A stretch of DNA of 64,000 bases from Megascapheus bottae. Its lineage: Eukaryota > Chordata > Mammalia > Rodentia > Geomyidae. The notes under the pieces are model-generated. The model was given only the letters and a program-made list of their open reading frames with translations. It did no database searches and was not told the origin of the DNA. This document shows positions 36,120-48,700 of the stretch, piece after piece. Within the stretch, counting starts at the first letter, position 1. Every line of letters begins with the position of its first letter. A program made the translations under genes and the position numbers. The stretch is from positions 4,111,001-4,175,000 of the forward strand of contig JANJXV010000030.1 in the NCBI GenBank assembly GCA_024803745.1, written 5' to 3'.

Positions 36120-36430
36120 AACGGCTGCATTTTATTAAAGAGAGATGGAAATGGGGGAAATTAGAGTACCTGCGTAACTCCAGTTAATCATCACTTTGTT
36201 AGAACCAAGAAAATTGTTGATTAGGATTTGAGATGTTATTCACCGCCAGGCAGACACAATGCAATGCGCGTTCGATGAAACCAACTCTTTTTCAATCTGT
36301 AGTTGACACAATTCTAGACCGGGCAGGGGACTCTAAAATGCACACTCCAGCTAACTATCATAATGGCATCGCAATAAAGCTGCCAACTTCATGTCTCTAT
36401 GCAAAGCAGACATACCTCATCAAAACAAAA
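36120..36430. promoter_or_regulatory. Possible conserved non-coding element
   Basis: Repeat-free, with several CpGs in otherwise AT-rich sequence (GCGCGTTCGATGAAACC) and cores such as CCAGTTAATCATCAC and TTGTTGATTAGGATTTG. Plausible enhancer texture only. Confidence 0.22.
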
Positions 36431-36937
36431 TAAAAACTGAATCGGAGCTAGCGGTGAAGTAAGTGCAGTCTATCACACGAAGCACGCTGAGATCTGCTCC
36501 GTTCTCTCCCCAGAAGGGACTCCTTCGCCTCCATTGCTGTCTCTCACCCCCAACTCCTTGATGCACTGGACTCCAGTTCAGTTCTCCCAGATAACCCACA
36601 GTGTGGCGTTCTGCGTTTCTGCCGACAATTTAGACCTATGGCCCTTTTGCTGGTATCTCTGGCCGTTCACTCTTCCAAGTCCTTTCTGATTGCCGGGTTA
36701 GTTATCCCGGATTTACAAAAACATGGTCTTCACTCTCTAAAGATTTGCAGAGGGTAGTGAGACTGACTAGCAAATTATCTAGTATAGAACAATGCCCTTT
36801 TACTGCTGTAAATGGCATACCACATAACTGACATAGGATCTGATGCACATATCCTAATATTCCCTGGTTTGCTATAAGAAGTTATCTCTTCAGGAGAGAT
36901 GAGGAAATTTGTGTTTACATTTTGCCTTTTTAATTAA

Positions 36938-37035
36938 TCTGTCTGTCTGTCTATGTATCTGTGAAACTATGTGTCTGTGTGTGTATGTATGTATGTATGT
37001 ATGTATGTATGTATGTATCTATCTATCTATCTATC
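36938..37035. repeat. Compound (CTGT)/(GTAT)/(CTAT) microsatellite
   Basis: CTGT units at 36938-36952 and a TG-rich linker lead to nine or so GTAT units (36982-37018), then CTAT units to 37035. The successive motif changes each differ by one base from the previous unit. Confidence 0.92.
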
Positions 37036-37061
37036 AATTGATCGATCCAGATTGATCTTTC

Positions 37062-37277
37062 ATCAATCTAGTACTGGAGCTAGAACTCAGAGCCTCACAA
37101 TTTTGCCTAGATTTTTTCCTTCAAGGCTGGCACTCTGCCATTTTAGCCACACTGCCACTTCTGGCTCTTGGTTGGTTTCAGACTTTTCGGTTTTGGCTGT
37201 CTTTTGGAACTGTGATCCTCAGGTATCAGATGTCTGAGAAGCTAGGATTGCAGGCATGAGCCACCAGTGCTCAGAAA
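37062..37277 (-). repeat. B1-like + Geo SINE, minus strand
   Basis: From the plus strand: AGTACTGGAGCTAGAACTC, CCTTCAAGGCTGGCACTCTG and CCACACTGCCACTTCTGGC (Geo monomer reversed), then GGAACTGTGATCCTCAGG and AGCTAGGATTGCAGGCATGA (reversed 7SL-like head). Its low end abuts the compound microsatellite, which probably grew from its A tail. Confidence 0.8.
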
Positions 37278-37309
37278 TCCTTTACTTCCTATTTTTAAAA
37301 AACCTATTT

Positions 37310-37975
37310 TAGAGGGTCATTTTCAGTTAAAAGCAAAATTGTCAGCACAACCCAAGAGTCTGCATATACCTCCAACCACTGACATGCACAGCTTCCTTTA
37401 TCATCAGCATGTCCCAGGAGAATGGTGTGTTTGTTCCAATTAATAGACCTTCAGCAATATATCAATATCATCGAGAGTATATTGTTTTCCTTAGAATCAC
37501 GCTTGGAGTTGCATGTGCAATCTATGGGAGGTATCTACCATTGCAGTATTGGGCAGAACAGATATACTGTAAAGATTTGAGGCCCTCCTCTTCCTGTTTT
37601 TTTTTTCTCCTTGACTGCTGGATGTCTCAGACCTCTGTACTGGTTCTCTGGTCCTACATAGCTTTCCAAATGGGCTTCTTTTACTTAGAAATAGGAACTC
37701 AGATTTCCTTTTGTGTCTGATCCTGGCTTGAGAGCACACTTCCATTTAGCACTGAATGATATTCCATTGTCTGAATGGAGAACAGTTTATCTACTGCCTG
37801 TTGAAGAATACCTGCTAACTTCCAGTTGTGTCTGTTTTTATAGAGTTTATTTAAACTCACATGCACAGTTTTGTGTAGACAAAAGTGTTTCCAATTCATT
37901 TGGAGAAATATCAAGGAGCACATTGGTGGATTGTATGATGAGACTATGTCTAGTTTTTTTGCATTTTTAATCATT
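37310..37975 (-). mobile_element. L1M 3' end, minus strand, degraded
   Basis: Read on the plus strand the phrase order is a reversed mammalian L1 end: CAAGAGTCTGCATATACC, GAATGGTGTGTTTGTTCCAA, TATGGGAGGTATCTACCATT, CTGAATGATATTCCATTGTC, AACAGTTTATCTACTGCC, TGTGTAGACAAAAGTGTTTC and CAAGGAGCACATTGGTGGAT. Both the 3' UTR and the last part of ORF2 are present. Frame is lost. Confidence 0.85.
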
Positions 37976-38319
37976 CACTGAATAGAAACAGAAAGGAGAA
38001 TCCTTGGCCAGAAGTAAGACCAGCAGTCCTAAAATTATGTCCAAGATAGAGAAGAAGCTTTTCCCTCTCTGAGGTTGAGTCTGTTAGAGGCTCCACTTGT
38101 CTGAGCTTTCCTGTGGAAAGCTCATTCACTGGACTCATATGTCCGTCAACATTTACTTGTACAGAGACATTGACCAGATCCCCTGAGTATAGGGAAGCTG
38201 GGAAGCCACATAGCACTTTCCCTCAGAGACCAGGGGAACGTGACAGCAGAGTAGGACTCTGAAGCAGCCAAGCTAGGTCTCTATCCTTCCTCTGCATCCT
38301 GTTATATCTGACCCACAGC

Positions 38320-38490
38320 CAGTTAATTAGGCTCAGCAGAAAGCTGTAAAATGGAACAGCAACAATACCTACCCCAGTCACATGCCCACATACACAAACA
38401 TATGGATCACTGTTCAGTATTTGATAACATCCATTACATGGGATTGTTTTTGGAATATTAAATCAATGAATGTAAATGGGCATAGATGCA
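38320..38490 (+). repeat. MIR SINE copy, diverged
   Basis: CAGCCAGTTAATTAGGCTCA, GCTGTAAAATGGAACAGCAA and CAATACCTACCCCAGTCA follow the MIR centre ('ttaacctctctgag...ctgtaaaatggggataataatacctacct'). The 3' part (TTTTTGGAATATTAAATC) fits the 'gaggattaaatgag' region. Confidence 0.6.
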
Positions 38491-38641
38491 ATGCATATGG
38501 GTACAAATACTTTTGAAATTACAGTTGCAGCTAAAGACACCTAAATAAAGTAATAAACGTTACACACATTGAAAAAGAATATACATATTTAATCAAAGGT
38601 AGACAAATGTGTGGATAGGTGGCTGATGGATTCATGTGTGC

Positions 38642-38644
<3 letters not shown>

Positions 38645-38685
<41 letters not shown>
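38645..38685. repeat. (CA)20 microsatellite
   Basis: Uninterrupted AC dinucleotide run between CATT and GATGGG. Confidence 0.96.
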
Positions 38686-38687
<2 letters not shown>

Positions 38688-39403
38688 TGGGAACGCAGTG
38701 GGGGAAGAGGATCATTCTGAATGTGCAGTCTTAGCACAGTATCTCAAGCATGACAAACCTCACTTCAGCTGTTTTACTGCCCCAGAGCAGGCGGCTGCTG
38801 CAGCCCTCAGAGGCCCTTTCCCTGCCCTATCTTGCTTGGCCCCTCCTGCTGAAAAAACAGCACTTGAGTTGAGGGCCGAGCCGACCTTCTTAATCTAATC
38901 AGTTCTGAAATACTTGCTGTCGTGGGCTAACAGCTTCTTGAAGAAACTTGGGACTGGTCCACGTTCCATTTACATGATGGATGAGACTCACAAATGGATT
39001 AGGTGGGTGAGGAGCACCTGGGGACCCAGAAAACTATCTCAGAGCTTGGCTTCTGCCCAGCTCCTCCCCGCTGCAGCAGCAAATGACATAACCCTGCTTG
39101 GTCAGAGCTGAATTCAGGTGCTCCAGTCTGTGTCAGTACTCAATGGTCCCTGCTCCTTCCACCTCAGGCCTTCTCCAAATCTGGAGTCCACATGTCACGC
39201 CTTAGCTAGCACAATGATGCTCCTGCTTCCTTAGCGGCTCTAACCTTCTCCTTGGCCTCCGGTTGGTTTAGGTATGGGAAGTCAATTCCTTCACATGATA
39301 ATATGATATTTCTTGAACAGTAGAAAATACAGAAAGCCCCGCATTCAATCTCTAGTTCCACTCCAAACCAACTAGCAACCAGTTAAAGAAAATCTTGGCA
39401 TAG

Positions 39404-39606
39404 GGGCCAGGAATGTGGCCTAGTGGTAGAGTGCTTGCCTAGGATGTATGAAGCCCTGGGTTCAATTCCTCGGTACCACATACACAGAAAAAGCTGGAAG
39501 TGGGGCTGTGGCTCAAGAGGCAGAGCACTAGCCTTGAGTAATCTCAAAGACATAGCCTAGGCCCTGAGTTCAAGCCCCAAGACTGGCCCAAAATATCTTG
39601 ACATAG
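39404..39606 (+). repeat. IDL-Geo SINE with target-site duplication
   Basis: A full two-part SINE. The left, ID-like part reads GGAATGTGGCCTAGTGGTAG, AGTGCTTGCCTAGGATG and GGGTTCAATTCCTCGGTACC (box A and box B). The right, Geo part reads AGCTGGAAGTGGGGCTGTGG, GCACTAGCCTTGAG and GAGTTCAAGCCCCAAGACTG. Flanks AAAATCTTGGCATAG (39389-39403) and AAAATATCTTGACATAG (39590-39606) look like a slightly diverged duplication. The best complete plus-strand copy here, it is the basis for assigning the window to Geomyoidea. Confidence 0.88.
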
Positions 39607-39634
39607 TTTCCATCTCTACTTAGAGACTATTCAG

Positions 39635-39865
39635 GCATCTTTGTTTCACACTTGTATTCCTAACTATTCAGGAACCCTAGATCTGATGATTGTGAGGTTC
39701 AAACATGTTTGGGTGACTCCATCTCTCTGGTGAACCAGGAAAAGAAAGCTGGACTGGAGGTATGATTCAAGTAGAAGATCACTACAACAGAGCAAAAAAA
39801 CCAAGGGAGAGCATGATGGCCTGAGTTCAACTTCCAGCCACACACACAAAGAAAAGAGTAATGAC
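39635..39865 (+). repeat. B1-like + Geo SINE, diverged
   Basis: TTGTATTCCTAACTATTCAG (head, 'ctgtaatcctaactactcagg'), GTGAGGTTCAAACATG, GAAAGCTGGACTGGAGGTAT and GGCCTGAGTTCAACTTCCAG (Geo monomer end). Lies only about 30 bases from the preceding SINE. An A-rich tail around 39843-39858. Confidence 0.7.
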
Positions 39866-40297
39866 AATAATTATGAAGTTATTATCACCTCCATCACAAA
39901 TACTATACCACAAACTTTTAGGTTTAATGAGTACAAGCAGCAATATTTCCTGCCACACAGCCAGTGTTCTTGAACTAAAACTACACCTGAGAGGCTTCAA
40001 GGCTCAGCACTCCACCTGATACTCAGGACTTTCCTAAGGCTGCTGGGGTTGCTACTGCTCTTAACAAACTTCCCAGGGAAGCACATGAGTCATTAGCCTG
40101 TGTGGCTTAGTCTCACTGTCTACTTCAGGGATGTTTCATAATCAGAGTGTCTCAAATCAGACCTAGTTTGTCTACACACCTCCTCAGCTCTGCCAAACAT
40201 TAATTTGATTGAGGGTTGATTAATGACCTATCTTTGAAAGCATTGTTTAATTGATGGATTGAGAAATTCGCTTTCTTGTATTGCCATAAGTATCTAC

Positions 40298-40480
40298 TTT
40301 ACTTTTTTCTTTAATGTTATTGTCAGGATGATGTACAAAGGGTTACAATTACATAGGTAAGGCAGTGAGTACATTTCTTGGTAGATATTGTTTCCCCTTC
40401 CATGTTTTTCTCTCAGTTTCCCTTCCCTCCCAATAAGTTGTAGAGTTCATTTCTAAAATATTGTCTAGTGTGTATTGCTA
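40298..40480 (-). mobile_element. L1-like 3' UTR fragment, minus strand
   Basis: TTATTGTCAGGATGATGTAC, AAAGGGTTACAATTACATAG, GGTAAGGCAGTGAGTACATT and a C/T-rich part (40395-40430) parallel the element at 59333-59455, here older and more diverged. It is a cousin of the 6695 and 27308 elements with a different terminal sequence (CCTGACAATAA on the minus strand). Confidence 0.6.
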
Positions 40481-40511
40481 TTACATTGGTTGACCCTTTT
40501 TTTAAGTTTTG

Positions 40512-40583
40512 AAGGTGTTGGGGATTGAACCCTGGGCCTTGAACATAACAGGTAAGTGAGTTACCTTTACACCTCCAGCCCTT
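40512..40583 (-). repeat. tRNA-derived SINE fragment, minus strand
   Basis: GTGTTGGGGATTGAACCCTG, GGCCTTGAACATAACAGG and CCTTTACACCTCCAGCCC: a reversed ID-type element, single monomer, probably inserted into or next to the L1-like fragment just upstream. Confidence 0.7.
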
Positions 40584-40894
40584 AGCTTTGCACTTCTTAT
40601 AATCAACACTGTTTCCCTTGGTAGCTATGAGATTTCTGTCATTGTAAAGTAATTGTTTAGTTCTGATAAAAGAACACACACTTCTCCAGGATTATAACAA
40701 AGTGTGGCTTCATGCCATAGAGGAACACTTGATCAAGCTGACTTCTACAAAATCCATACTTCAATATCAAATGCCCCCGAAATTTCACCTCCCAGGGTCC
40801 GCATGAAAAATGCCACACCATAAGATGGTGGTAAGAGTCACAGACTTCCACAAATGACCCGACATTAATCAAAACAAGACGTTAAACATCTACA

Positions 40895-40990
40895 GAGCTT
40901 TGCATTTTACAAAGGGCTTTCAAACTTGACTTATGACTTAGCTTTTGTGATAGCTGGTGTAGTACATAGGTCTAGAGAAAGTAGATGACT
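40895..40990 (-). repeat. Possible MIR fragment, minus strand
   Basis: CATTTTACAAAGGGCTTTCA and GTAGTACATAGGTCTAGAGA recall the reversed MIR 3' half, but the match is weak. Confidence 0.3.
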
Positions 40991-40999
40991 AAACTCTGA

Positions 41000-42190
41000 T
41001 GAAAAATGAAGCTCCCCATACAATGAGATATTTTGGAATAAATCTAATAAAATGTACACAAAATATGTATGAGGGAAAAATATAAAACCTATGGACAATA
41101 TCAAAGAACTGAGTAAATGGAATTCTATCCATTATTCTTGGACAGGAAGAGTTAACATTGGTAGGATGTCAGTTTTTCCCAGCTGACCTAGAGAATTGAT
41201 CCCATCTTAACAAAATCACACTGAGTTGTTTTGATTCTCAGGTTTACATGGATAGGCAAAACACTCAGAACAGCCAACACAGCACTGAAGGAAGAGCACA
41301 AAGCACTACTCGTCTTTATGTCTCATAGCGAAGCTACAGTAATCAAGACAGTATTATTAGATAATAGACAAACTGCCTAATGGAACACAATGGAGGGACC
41401 AGAAATAGACTTATACAAATACATCAAAAGAGCAGAGGGCTGGATCAATTAGATGTTCACAAATTTAAAAAAAATAAATCTTTGCACACATCTCACTTCA
41501 CAAAAATCAGCTACAAATGAATCAAAGATCAAAATAAGAAAAATGTGAAACCATAAAACTCTTAACATAGGAGAAAATCTAGATATCTGAAAGTATAGTT
41601 GATAAATTTGTAGATATAACCTGAAAGGTACAGTCTACAAGGTGAGTTTCATTAAAATTTTTCTAATTCATGAAAATGTAAAGGCACTGAGAAAATATGG
41701 TTCAGATTGGAAAAATATTTGTAAATATATTCCAGATAACATGCTATCATTTCAAATATATAACTATCTTTTAGAATTAACAACAGGAAAACAAATGACT
41801 CAGTTAAGGAATGGGCCAAAGACCTTGAATGGTATTTCAGCAAAGAAAGATAAACAGATGGAGAATAAGATTATGAAAAGCTGCTCTAAATACCAACAGG
41901 AAATAGGCAAATATTAAGCATCAGTAAGGTATCACCCACACTTACTGACATGGTCCAAGTCTGTAGTGCAAAACCCATCCAATGCGGAGGAACATATGAA
42001 GCAACAGAAACTCATTCAATACTGGTGGGAATGCAAAAGAACACAACTACTTTGGAAAATCATTAAAACAGCTAAAATTAAGATGACTGTCAGTGAATGA
42101 GCTGATAAATAACTATGGTAAATCCAGACAATGGAATAGAACAGAAATGAGATTAAAATGCTATTTCAAGTCGTGCAAAGATGTGGAGAA
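41000..42190 (+). mobile_element. L1 ORF2 C-terminal fragment, inactive
   Basis: A long run of L1 ORF2 phrases on the plus strand: GAATAAATCTAATAAAATGT, TTGGACAGGAAGAGTTAACA, GGATAGGCAAAACACTCAG, GAAGCTACAGTAATCAAGAC, TAATGGAACACAATGGAGGG, GAAACCATAAAACTCTTAAC, GAATGGGCCAAAGACCTTGA and TTCAATACTGGTGGGAATGC. This covers the region after the reverse transcriptase core to near the C terminus. The only long frame left is 41642-41917 (91 codons); many stops and deletions show it is dead. No 3' UTR follows. Confidence 0.85.
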
Positions 42191-42219
42191 AACTTAAGCT
42201 CATATCCCATCTGTTTGGA

Positions 42220-42910
42220 AATGTCCTTTAGTGTCAGAGTCCGGCTGCCAGGAATTCTGGAAGAAAGTTCAACTCTTCAGGCACTGGAGAGATGAATGGG
42301 TTGGTAGAGGTTTGCAGGACAGGGTAACAGGCAAGGCTAGGTGAAACCATCCTGCATGATACTGGGATGGCAGATGTGTGCTGCCATCTGGATTCCTGCC
42401 ACAATCCACCCCTTGTGGATTTGGGGTGACGATTGTGTGTGTACGTTATTGACTAACAAGTGGGGCACTGTGAGGGCCAAGGCTAACACTGAGAAGGTCT
42501 GGGGCGTGGACTAGAGGAGAAATATGTACGTTCCACTGATTTTGGTGTGAACTCCCAAACAATGAGCAACTACGAAAATGTAGTAAAAATAGAAATAAGC
42601 CATGCCTTTCATAGTCCTGAACCAATGACACAGTATGCAAGACATTGAAGAACATTGGCAGAAGGGCCTCTGCTCGTGTAACTTGAGAACCACCAGGTGA
42701 TGGGTTTAAAAATTGAAGATTCATTGACAGGAATGCCCAGGAGTGGCTCAGTTCATGTTTCTGAAGTATCTGATTTCACTTCAAGCGAGCACTGAACCTT
42801 TCTAGGGGTCATAGACGTGGATACTTCAACATGGAGTCTTTGTCAAGGTATACCTGCAAAGATCCACTCCCACCCCGTTAAGGTGACGACTGGGACTTTC
42901 CGAGGACTTA
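42220..42910. other. Unidentified block, possible old LTR-element remnant
   Basis: Starts abruptly after the L1 fragment with TGTCAGAGTCCGGCTGCCAG. It has more G and C than its surroundings, few simple runs, and includes CCACAATCCACCCCTTGTGG. It resembles retroviral-type repeats in texture, but I recognise no pol, gag or env frame and no matching LTR pair. It could equally be unique DNA. Confidence 0.3.
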
Positions 42911-44382
42911 GGCATTCCCAGTGTTACGTTTGACTCAATAATTTTGTTTGAAAAAATAAAATAGAGATCCGGAAAACTTGAATTCTTCCTGAGCAACTAA
43001 TGAGTTCCTGGTTTCTACTTGATAATTTAATGTAAATTGAACAACATCCTCAAATGTGTTGCACAAATGTGATTTCTATTCAAAAAGTAGTTCGGGTTTG
43101 TAAGCAGTATAAAGGAATACATAAAAGGACTCCTTTATTAACTTTTTAAAATGTGAAACAATAAACAGAAATGAAATACAATGTAATGAAATCAATATAC
43201 AAGCTAGGGTTGTTTTTAATTATAACTTAAATTAACCGGAGTATCTCCTTTGTGGAAGAATGTATTTCCAAAACAAAAATGAAGTCTATAAAAGTATACT
43301 CAATTACACTGAGGAACTGAACAATTTCTGTGTTCTGGCACTAAAAAGGTATTTTTTTGTTTGTTTTTCTGGTTAACTATGCACTTAACTGTGTGTATAC
43401 TCATTTCCTCAACCAAAGACTCTTATCCCTTTTCTTGTTTAGATATAATTTATGTGTAAAATTAGTTTGCCCTAACCAATGATTTCTGTCCTCAAAACAA
43501 ACCAACCGCCACCAACAAAACCAAAGCCACAGTGCCTTCTGGCAGGAAGTCTCTAGAATGTTGAGGACTCCTGGGACTTCAAAGTCCCCTTAGTGTCCAC
43601 TTGGCAAAAGTCAGAAGATGCGTCACCTCTCCTGAGGGACATGGAAGAGCTGGGTTTTGGTAACATATATGACTTTCCTGTGTTCTTGATTAAAAGAGGA
43701 AGTATATTTGAAAGTCATTGGTTAGGCAAGGCTGACCGTTTTGATCTTGGGTTACGTTTCAGGAGGAAATATGGTGGAAATATGATTCTATGTAGTCCCA
43801 GTGGGAAGTTGCATGGCACAGTCTCTCAGTGGAGATGAGTTCCTTTCCAGGAATCAGACAGCTCCCTGGAAAGAGTAAGAGAAATAAAACCAGTTCTAGA
43901 AGACAGAGCTTATTAGCAGAAGAGGCATTCAGGAAAAGTTCTAGAAAGTTCCTAAGAAGGCTATTTTGGCATTAGACCTGTTGCATAGCCTTAGCATTTG
44001 ATGTATCCCTTGAGTCCTCATCTCATCCTATCGTGCCTTCCAGGATTATGGTGGGGGAGGGTCTCATGGTATAGCTAACACATAAGAGAATAGTCCCTCG
44101 CTAATAGCTGGATATTGCTATATTATTTTTTAATTTTTTTGGTATCTTAGCCAATTAAGGATTTCATAATATGTGAACATGTGGGGATCAACAAGTAATA
44201 CCAGGACTTCACATTCTAATTAAGTATGAGAAGAATAGGATTAGGATAATAGTCTCATATTTAGAAGCTTATTCCATAGGTTACTTCTCATTTGATAAAT
44301 CCTGGGTAATTCTGTTTTCTCTACTTTTCTCTTCTCACCTTCTCTCTCCTTTTTCCCTCCCTCCTTCCCTCCCTCCCTTTCT
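42911..44382. other. Non-coding AT-rich stretch, no gene seen
   Basis: 43010-43480 is AT-rich and may contain old repeat material I cannot name. The frame at 43593-43838 (81 codons, plus) has no known relatives. Confidence 0.4.
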
Positions 44383-44465
44383 GGCAGTACTGAGATTTGA
44401 ACTTTGGCACTTGGGCTTGTCAAGCAAATGGTCTACCACTTGAAATATACCACTGGCCAGAATTT
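44383..44465 (-). repeat. tRNA-derived SINE, minus strand
   Basis: GGCAGTACTGAGATTTGAAC, GCACTTGGGCTTGTCAAGC and GGTCTACCACTTGAAATATA: reversed tRNA-like monomer. A pyrimidine-rich run (44330-44382) adjoins its low end and may derive from the tail. Confidence 0.65.
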
Positions 44466-45683
44466 TTGGTGACTTTTATTCCTTACAAATCATAACTTTG
44501 ACACAGTCAAATAAACAGAAAATGAATGCATGTAAATACAATGGTGGGCTTCTGTCCCATATTGAAAGCCTTTTGATTTTTCCTCCCCGCAGGTATCCAC
44601 ATCCACCCAACCCTCTTGGCTCCCCCACTGGTCATGAGAAGAGGCCCTGAAGTAGAAAATCTGTGCATTTCATTGGGACCTATACATTTGTAGCAATCCT
44701 CTAGAGCTATCATAAAATTGGAAAAAGAGTCAGAGCCTGGAAGCAGAGAAGCGTGATTACTGGTGCCTGTTGGGTACAGGATGCAAACTTTCCGCGATAA
44801 GGCTCATAGGTGCTGGGAATGGAGGGTAGTACGTGGCACTGAAACTGTGTCACACACTCAAGATTTACCAAGAGCTCTCCATTGCCCTCACCGCACTGAA
44901 CCATGGGCTCCATGAGAGGTACCAAGCATGCGACTTAGCTTGATTATCATTATCGTTTATAAGCTTTGTCAAAATATCATGTCATGTATTGAAATTCATG
45001 TGCTTGTATTTACCAGGATCATCTCCTTCAAAGTTGTCATAAGAATGTGGAATGTTTGAACTGTCTTTGTGGAGGATGTCTTCCTCTCCCTGCTTGGGCT
45101 GGAACTCTGGACGAGGGGCTGGAACATGGCTGGGTGAAGGGGTTCCGGAAGCAACACCAGGAAGGAAGAGCTGCTGATGTGGCAGAGAGCACTTGTACCT
45201 CCAACACTGTCATCCTGCACACAAGCTGCTCTTAAGGAAGGGGCAGAGGCGTCTTTACTCCTCTGTTTCTTCCCTGCCAGCGCTTCACTCTTCTGAAGCA
45301 TGGTTACAGAGTCAGCTTGGAAGAGGCTTCCTTTTGCATTTTCCTGTGGCTGCTTTGATTGAAGGGTGTTGAAGATTCCGAGAGCATGGGGTGATATTTT
45401 GGGCAAAGGTCTTTATTTGAGCTTTTGGAATTCATTCCATGACCTTGCTATCTTCAATGTCAGCCCAACTGAAGAAATGCAATGTTTTCCAGTATATATA
45501 TGGCAAGTCGATCTTTTAACATGCTAGATATACTATATATACTATTCATATATAAACTCGTTCTATATATCTAAATGTGTATCTCTATCTCTCTACATCT
45601 GTATACAGTAATATCTCTACATTTCTCTGCCTTCCTAACTGTACCTCTTTTATGATCTGTGATTTTCCCTTTCTCTTTCTCTT

Positions 45684-45733
<50 letters not shown>

Positions 45734-48700
45734 GGAGACACATATATACCAGGGATATCAGCCTGTCTTGTTTGATGAGGCAGTTGGATTGTGCTCTGCT
45801 TGTCCAACATGATTCTATTTATGCCTCTACATGGAAAACTCCTTAAGGCAGAAACTTGGTTCAGCACAATTTCATCTATTATTCAGCAATCTCTGTGTAG
45901 CTCTGGTATCTTGTAAGTGATAAATTTTTATAATGAAAGGAAATCTGCTCACCAGTGTAGTCTTGGAAAATGCAAGATCAAATTCTTCCAGCCAGCACTA
46001 TTCACCTAGTTTAAAAGCCCAGATCATAGGAGCTCTTTGGGCTCTCCTGGGAAGAGTCGTTCTGTTCTCCATCTGACCCTGACATGTGAGGGATTTTACT
46101 CTTTCTCCCCTTCCTCAGATTGTCTTGTTATCGCGGGATCAACTTAAAATGAACTTGATGATCTCTAGAAGAATTCCATTAAAAAAAGAGAGGAATAATT
46201 TTGCAAAGATAAGTTTGTTGGCTTGTTTTTTTTTTACTGATACCTCTCAGGAATAGTAATGTGAACATAAATGAATATATAACTGTGTGACTTTTTCAAA
46301 ATTTATTTCACTTCTATCCCTGTCCCTCTTGATTCTTAATCCAGTCCTTTGTGGAAAAATGTGAGAAAAATTTTGAAGAATATTCTTTTGCCTGAGAATA
46401 GAACAGAAAAAAAGCGCTTTCCCACTCAGGTTTTAAGAGCAGCCCCTCTCTTCGAGTTGTCTTGAATATACACACAATGGACTTCAGGCATGATCAATAC
46501 TATTTATATATTGGCTTTTACATTATACATTTTCATCGTGATGAACCAGGATTTAAGCAGCAGGCTTTTTGTCTACATAGTTGTAGATTTCTTCTCTCTA
46601 GTTTCTGCCAAAGCACCCAGTGGTGGGGTCATTTGCAAATCTAAACCTACAGAAGTTGAAACTTTCCAGCAAGTTCTGTTGCAAAGGGTTTTGGCATGGA
46701 GCGTTGCTATGAGATGATATTGCTAATTAGTTGTCAAATGTCCCAAACTCTCTGAGTGGGCTGAACTCCTACAGCCTGTGCTCTGTGTGTTTGTCAACAC
46801 TCTAGCACGCCAGCACAGGGACTTTGACAAATGCTTAATAATGGTTTTAATGCTTCTGAAAATATTTGTTCATCATTTTCTTGGCTGACCAGAAGAACCT
46901 TTTGCAAAATTAGCATTTAAAGCAGTTGCAGTCACTGGAGCAAGATAAATGTGAAATTGTTGGAGAACATCGAAAAAAGGTTTTTTTTTATAAATCAATT
47001 CTGTAGCAAGTCCTGGGAGTTTAAAGCTTGAAAACTCTGTGAGCACCCTGAGAGATTTTAAAAATCAGGGGTCTCTTCCCTCAACTCCTTAATTATAATA
47101 GCAGGTCAATGAAGCCCTGACTTTCCTGTGACCAGGATGGCCCATTCATGTGGACATCCATCAACTCTAGGAACTTTAACCAGGCTTCACGTCTGACTCA
47201 ACATCAGCTAAGAACCGGGATGTAGTGCAGGTTTGCCAATGTAGAATAAGCTGGCTTTCTTCCAGAGTGATAGAGGTAGTCAGTTGTTCATAGACACAAA
47301 CAGTGAACACAAACAAAATGGGGATCAGTGTGTGTGTGGGGGGGGAGGGTTCTGGAATGCATTCTGAACATCTCAGATAATCTGAAGCTTTGGAGATGGC
47401 AATATTTGCAGTTTTGGAGAAGATGCTTCAGGTGGATCGTCTGCAAGATGGCTTCTGGAAAACGTTGAGCAGAAGATCGCAAGGCAAGGTACTTTGTGAT
47501 AATGATATTCTAAGATGAGAGAAGACGAGCTGGTTGAGGATTCTATTATCATGAGTGTTTTTTTCCCTTATATATGTTTTCTTGGGGGAATAAAAAAGAA
47601 CCCTGCACATCTCTTTTGTTTGAAAATGAAGTAGTTATCATGTAAAGAGGACTGTAGATGAATGGAACAAGTGGAGGAGCTGGGAAGAAGCCCCTGATGT
47701 ACTGAAGCCCAGAAGACTTAAGCCCTTCTTTATTCCATTTCCTATCTTGGTGCCAGTGGCCTTCTTAGACTTAAGTGAATTGCGGGCATCGTGACAGAAC
47801 GTTCCCTCCTTGGCAGTGCGTAATGCCAGAGGTGAACTGAACCTTGTGTTCGTGAGCTGCTTGCCTCTTGAAAGCCACACAAACTCCTGACTGAGGTCGT
47901 CAGGAGGTACGGTTACGTAAGCAAAGAGCAAAAACCATCAGCATATGCTGTGTGGATGGGGTCTTTTTCTTTTGAAAAGTTGGAAGCCTTCATTAAAATC
48001 TTACAAGTGATGGCAATGAATTGAAAACAAAACCTTTTAAGTGGAGCCCTCTGGGGATATTTCTTTCCTATTCATTTTTGCTCATTGCGTGTGTTGTGTG
48101 TGTGTGTGCGTGCGCGTGCAAGCATTGATTATATAAATACATACATGTGTTTCCAAAATGAATAAATATAATATGAAATGAATACCGACGAAAGTGAAAA
48201 CAATATGAAATAAAAGTAAATGAATGAGTAAATCTGTTTATCATCTTGTGGTGTAAACATAAAAGAATTATATGAATGGTGATTTTTTTTTACCATCTTT
48301 AAAGCAATTCCTTACCACCCAGTCTTGCTCACAAGCTCGTGAATAGACAAGGTGTTTGTCTAGAAATGAGTAGTGACTGTGGTCTGGTTTTTTTTATTAT
48401 TATTTTAGAATCGTGCTGAAGATCCATGAGATCTTGCGGACAAAATCCAGGCTGAGTTGCAGTTACCCTCAACAACCTTAGGTAGCAGGGAGGGAGGCTA
48501 CAATTATAGACCAGAAAGCAAGTCTTTCTTCATGTGTAGGGCTTCCCCTCAGCCCCCAGGGGAGGGTCACTCAGGCTCTAGCCAGCAGAGGAAGCCTGGA
48601 CTCACATGGCCACTTTGAAGTTGCTAATTTGAAAGGGCCCACATGCTAATCACTCTGTGAAGGAGTTACAGATCTCGGATGAAAGGTGTGGTCATGAGGC

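Noticed and set aside
41642..41917. 91-codon frame as a gene
   Set aside because: It lies inside the L1 ORF2 fragment and is a residual piece of that dead frame.
43593..43838. 81-codon plus-strand frame
   Set aside because: No recognisable domain, no neighbours, and it is within the length expected by chance.
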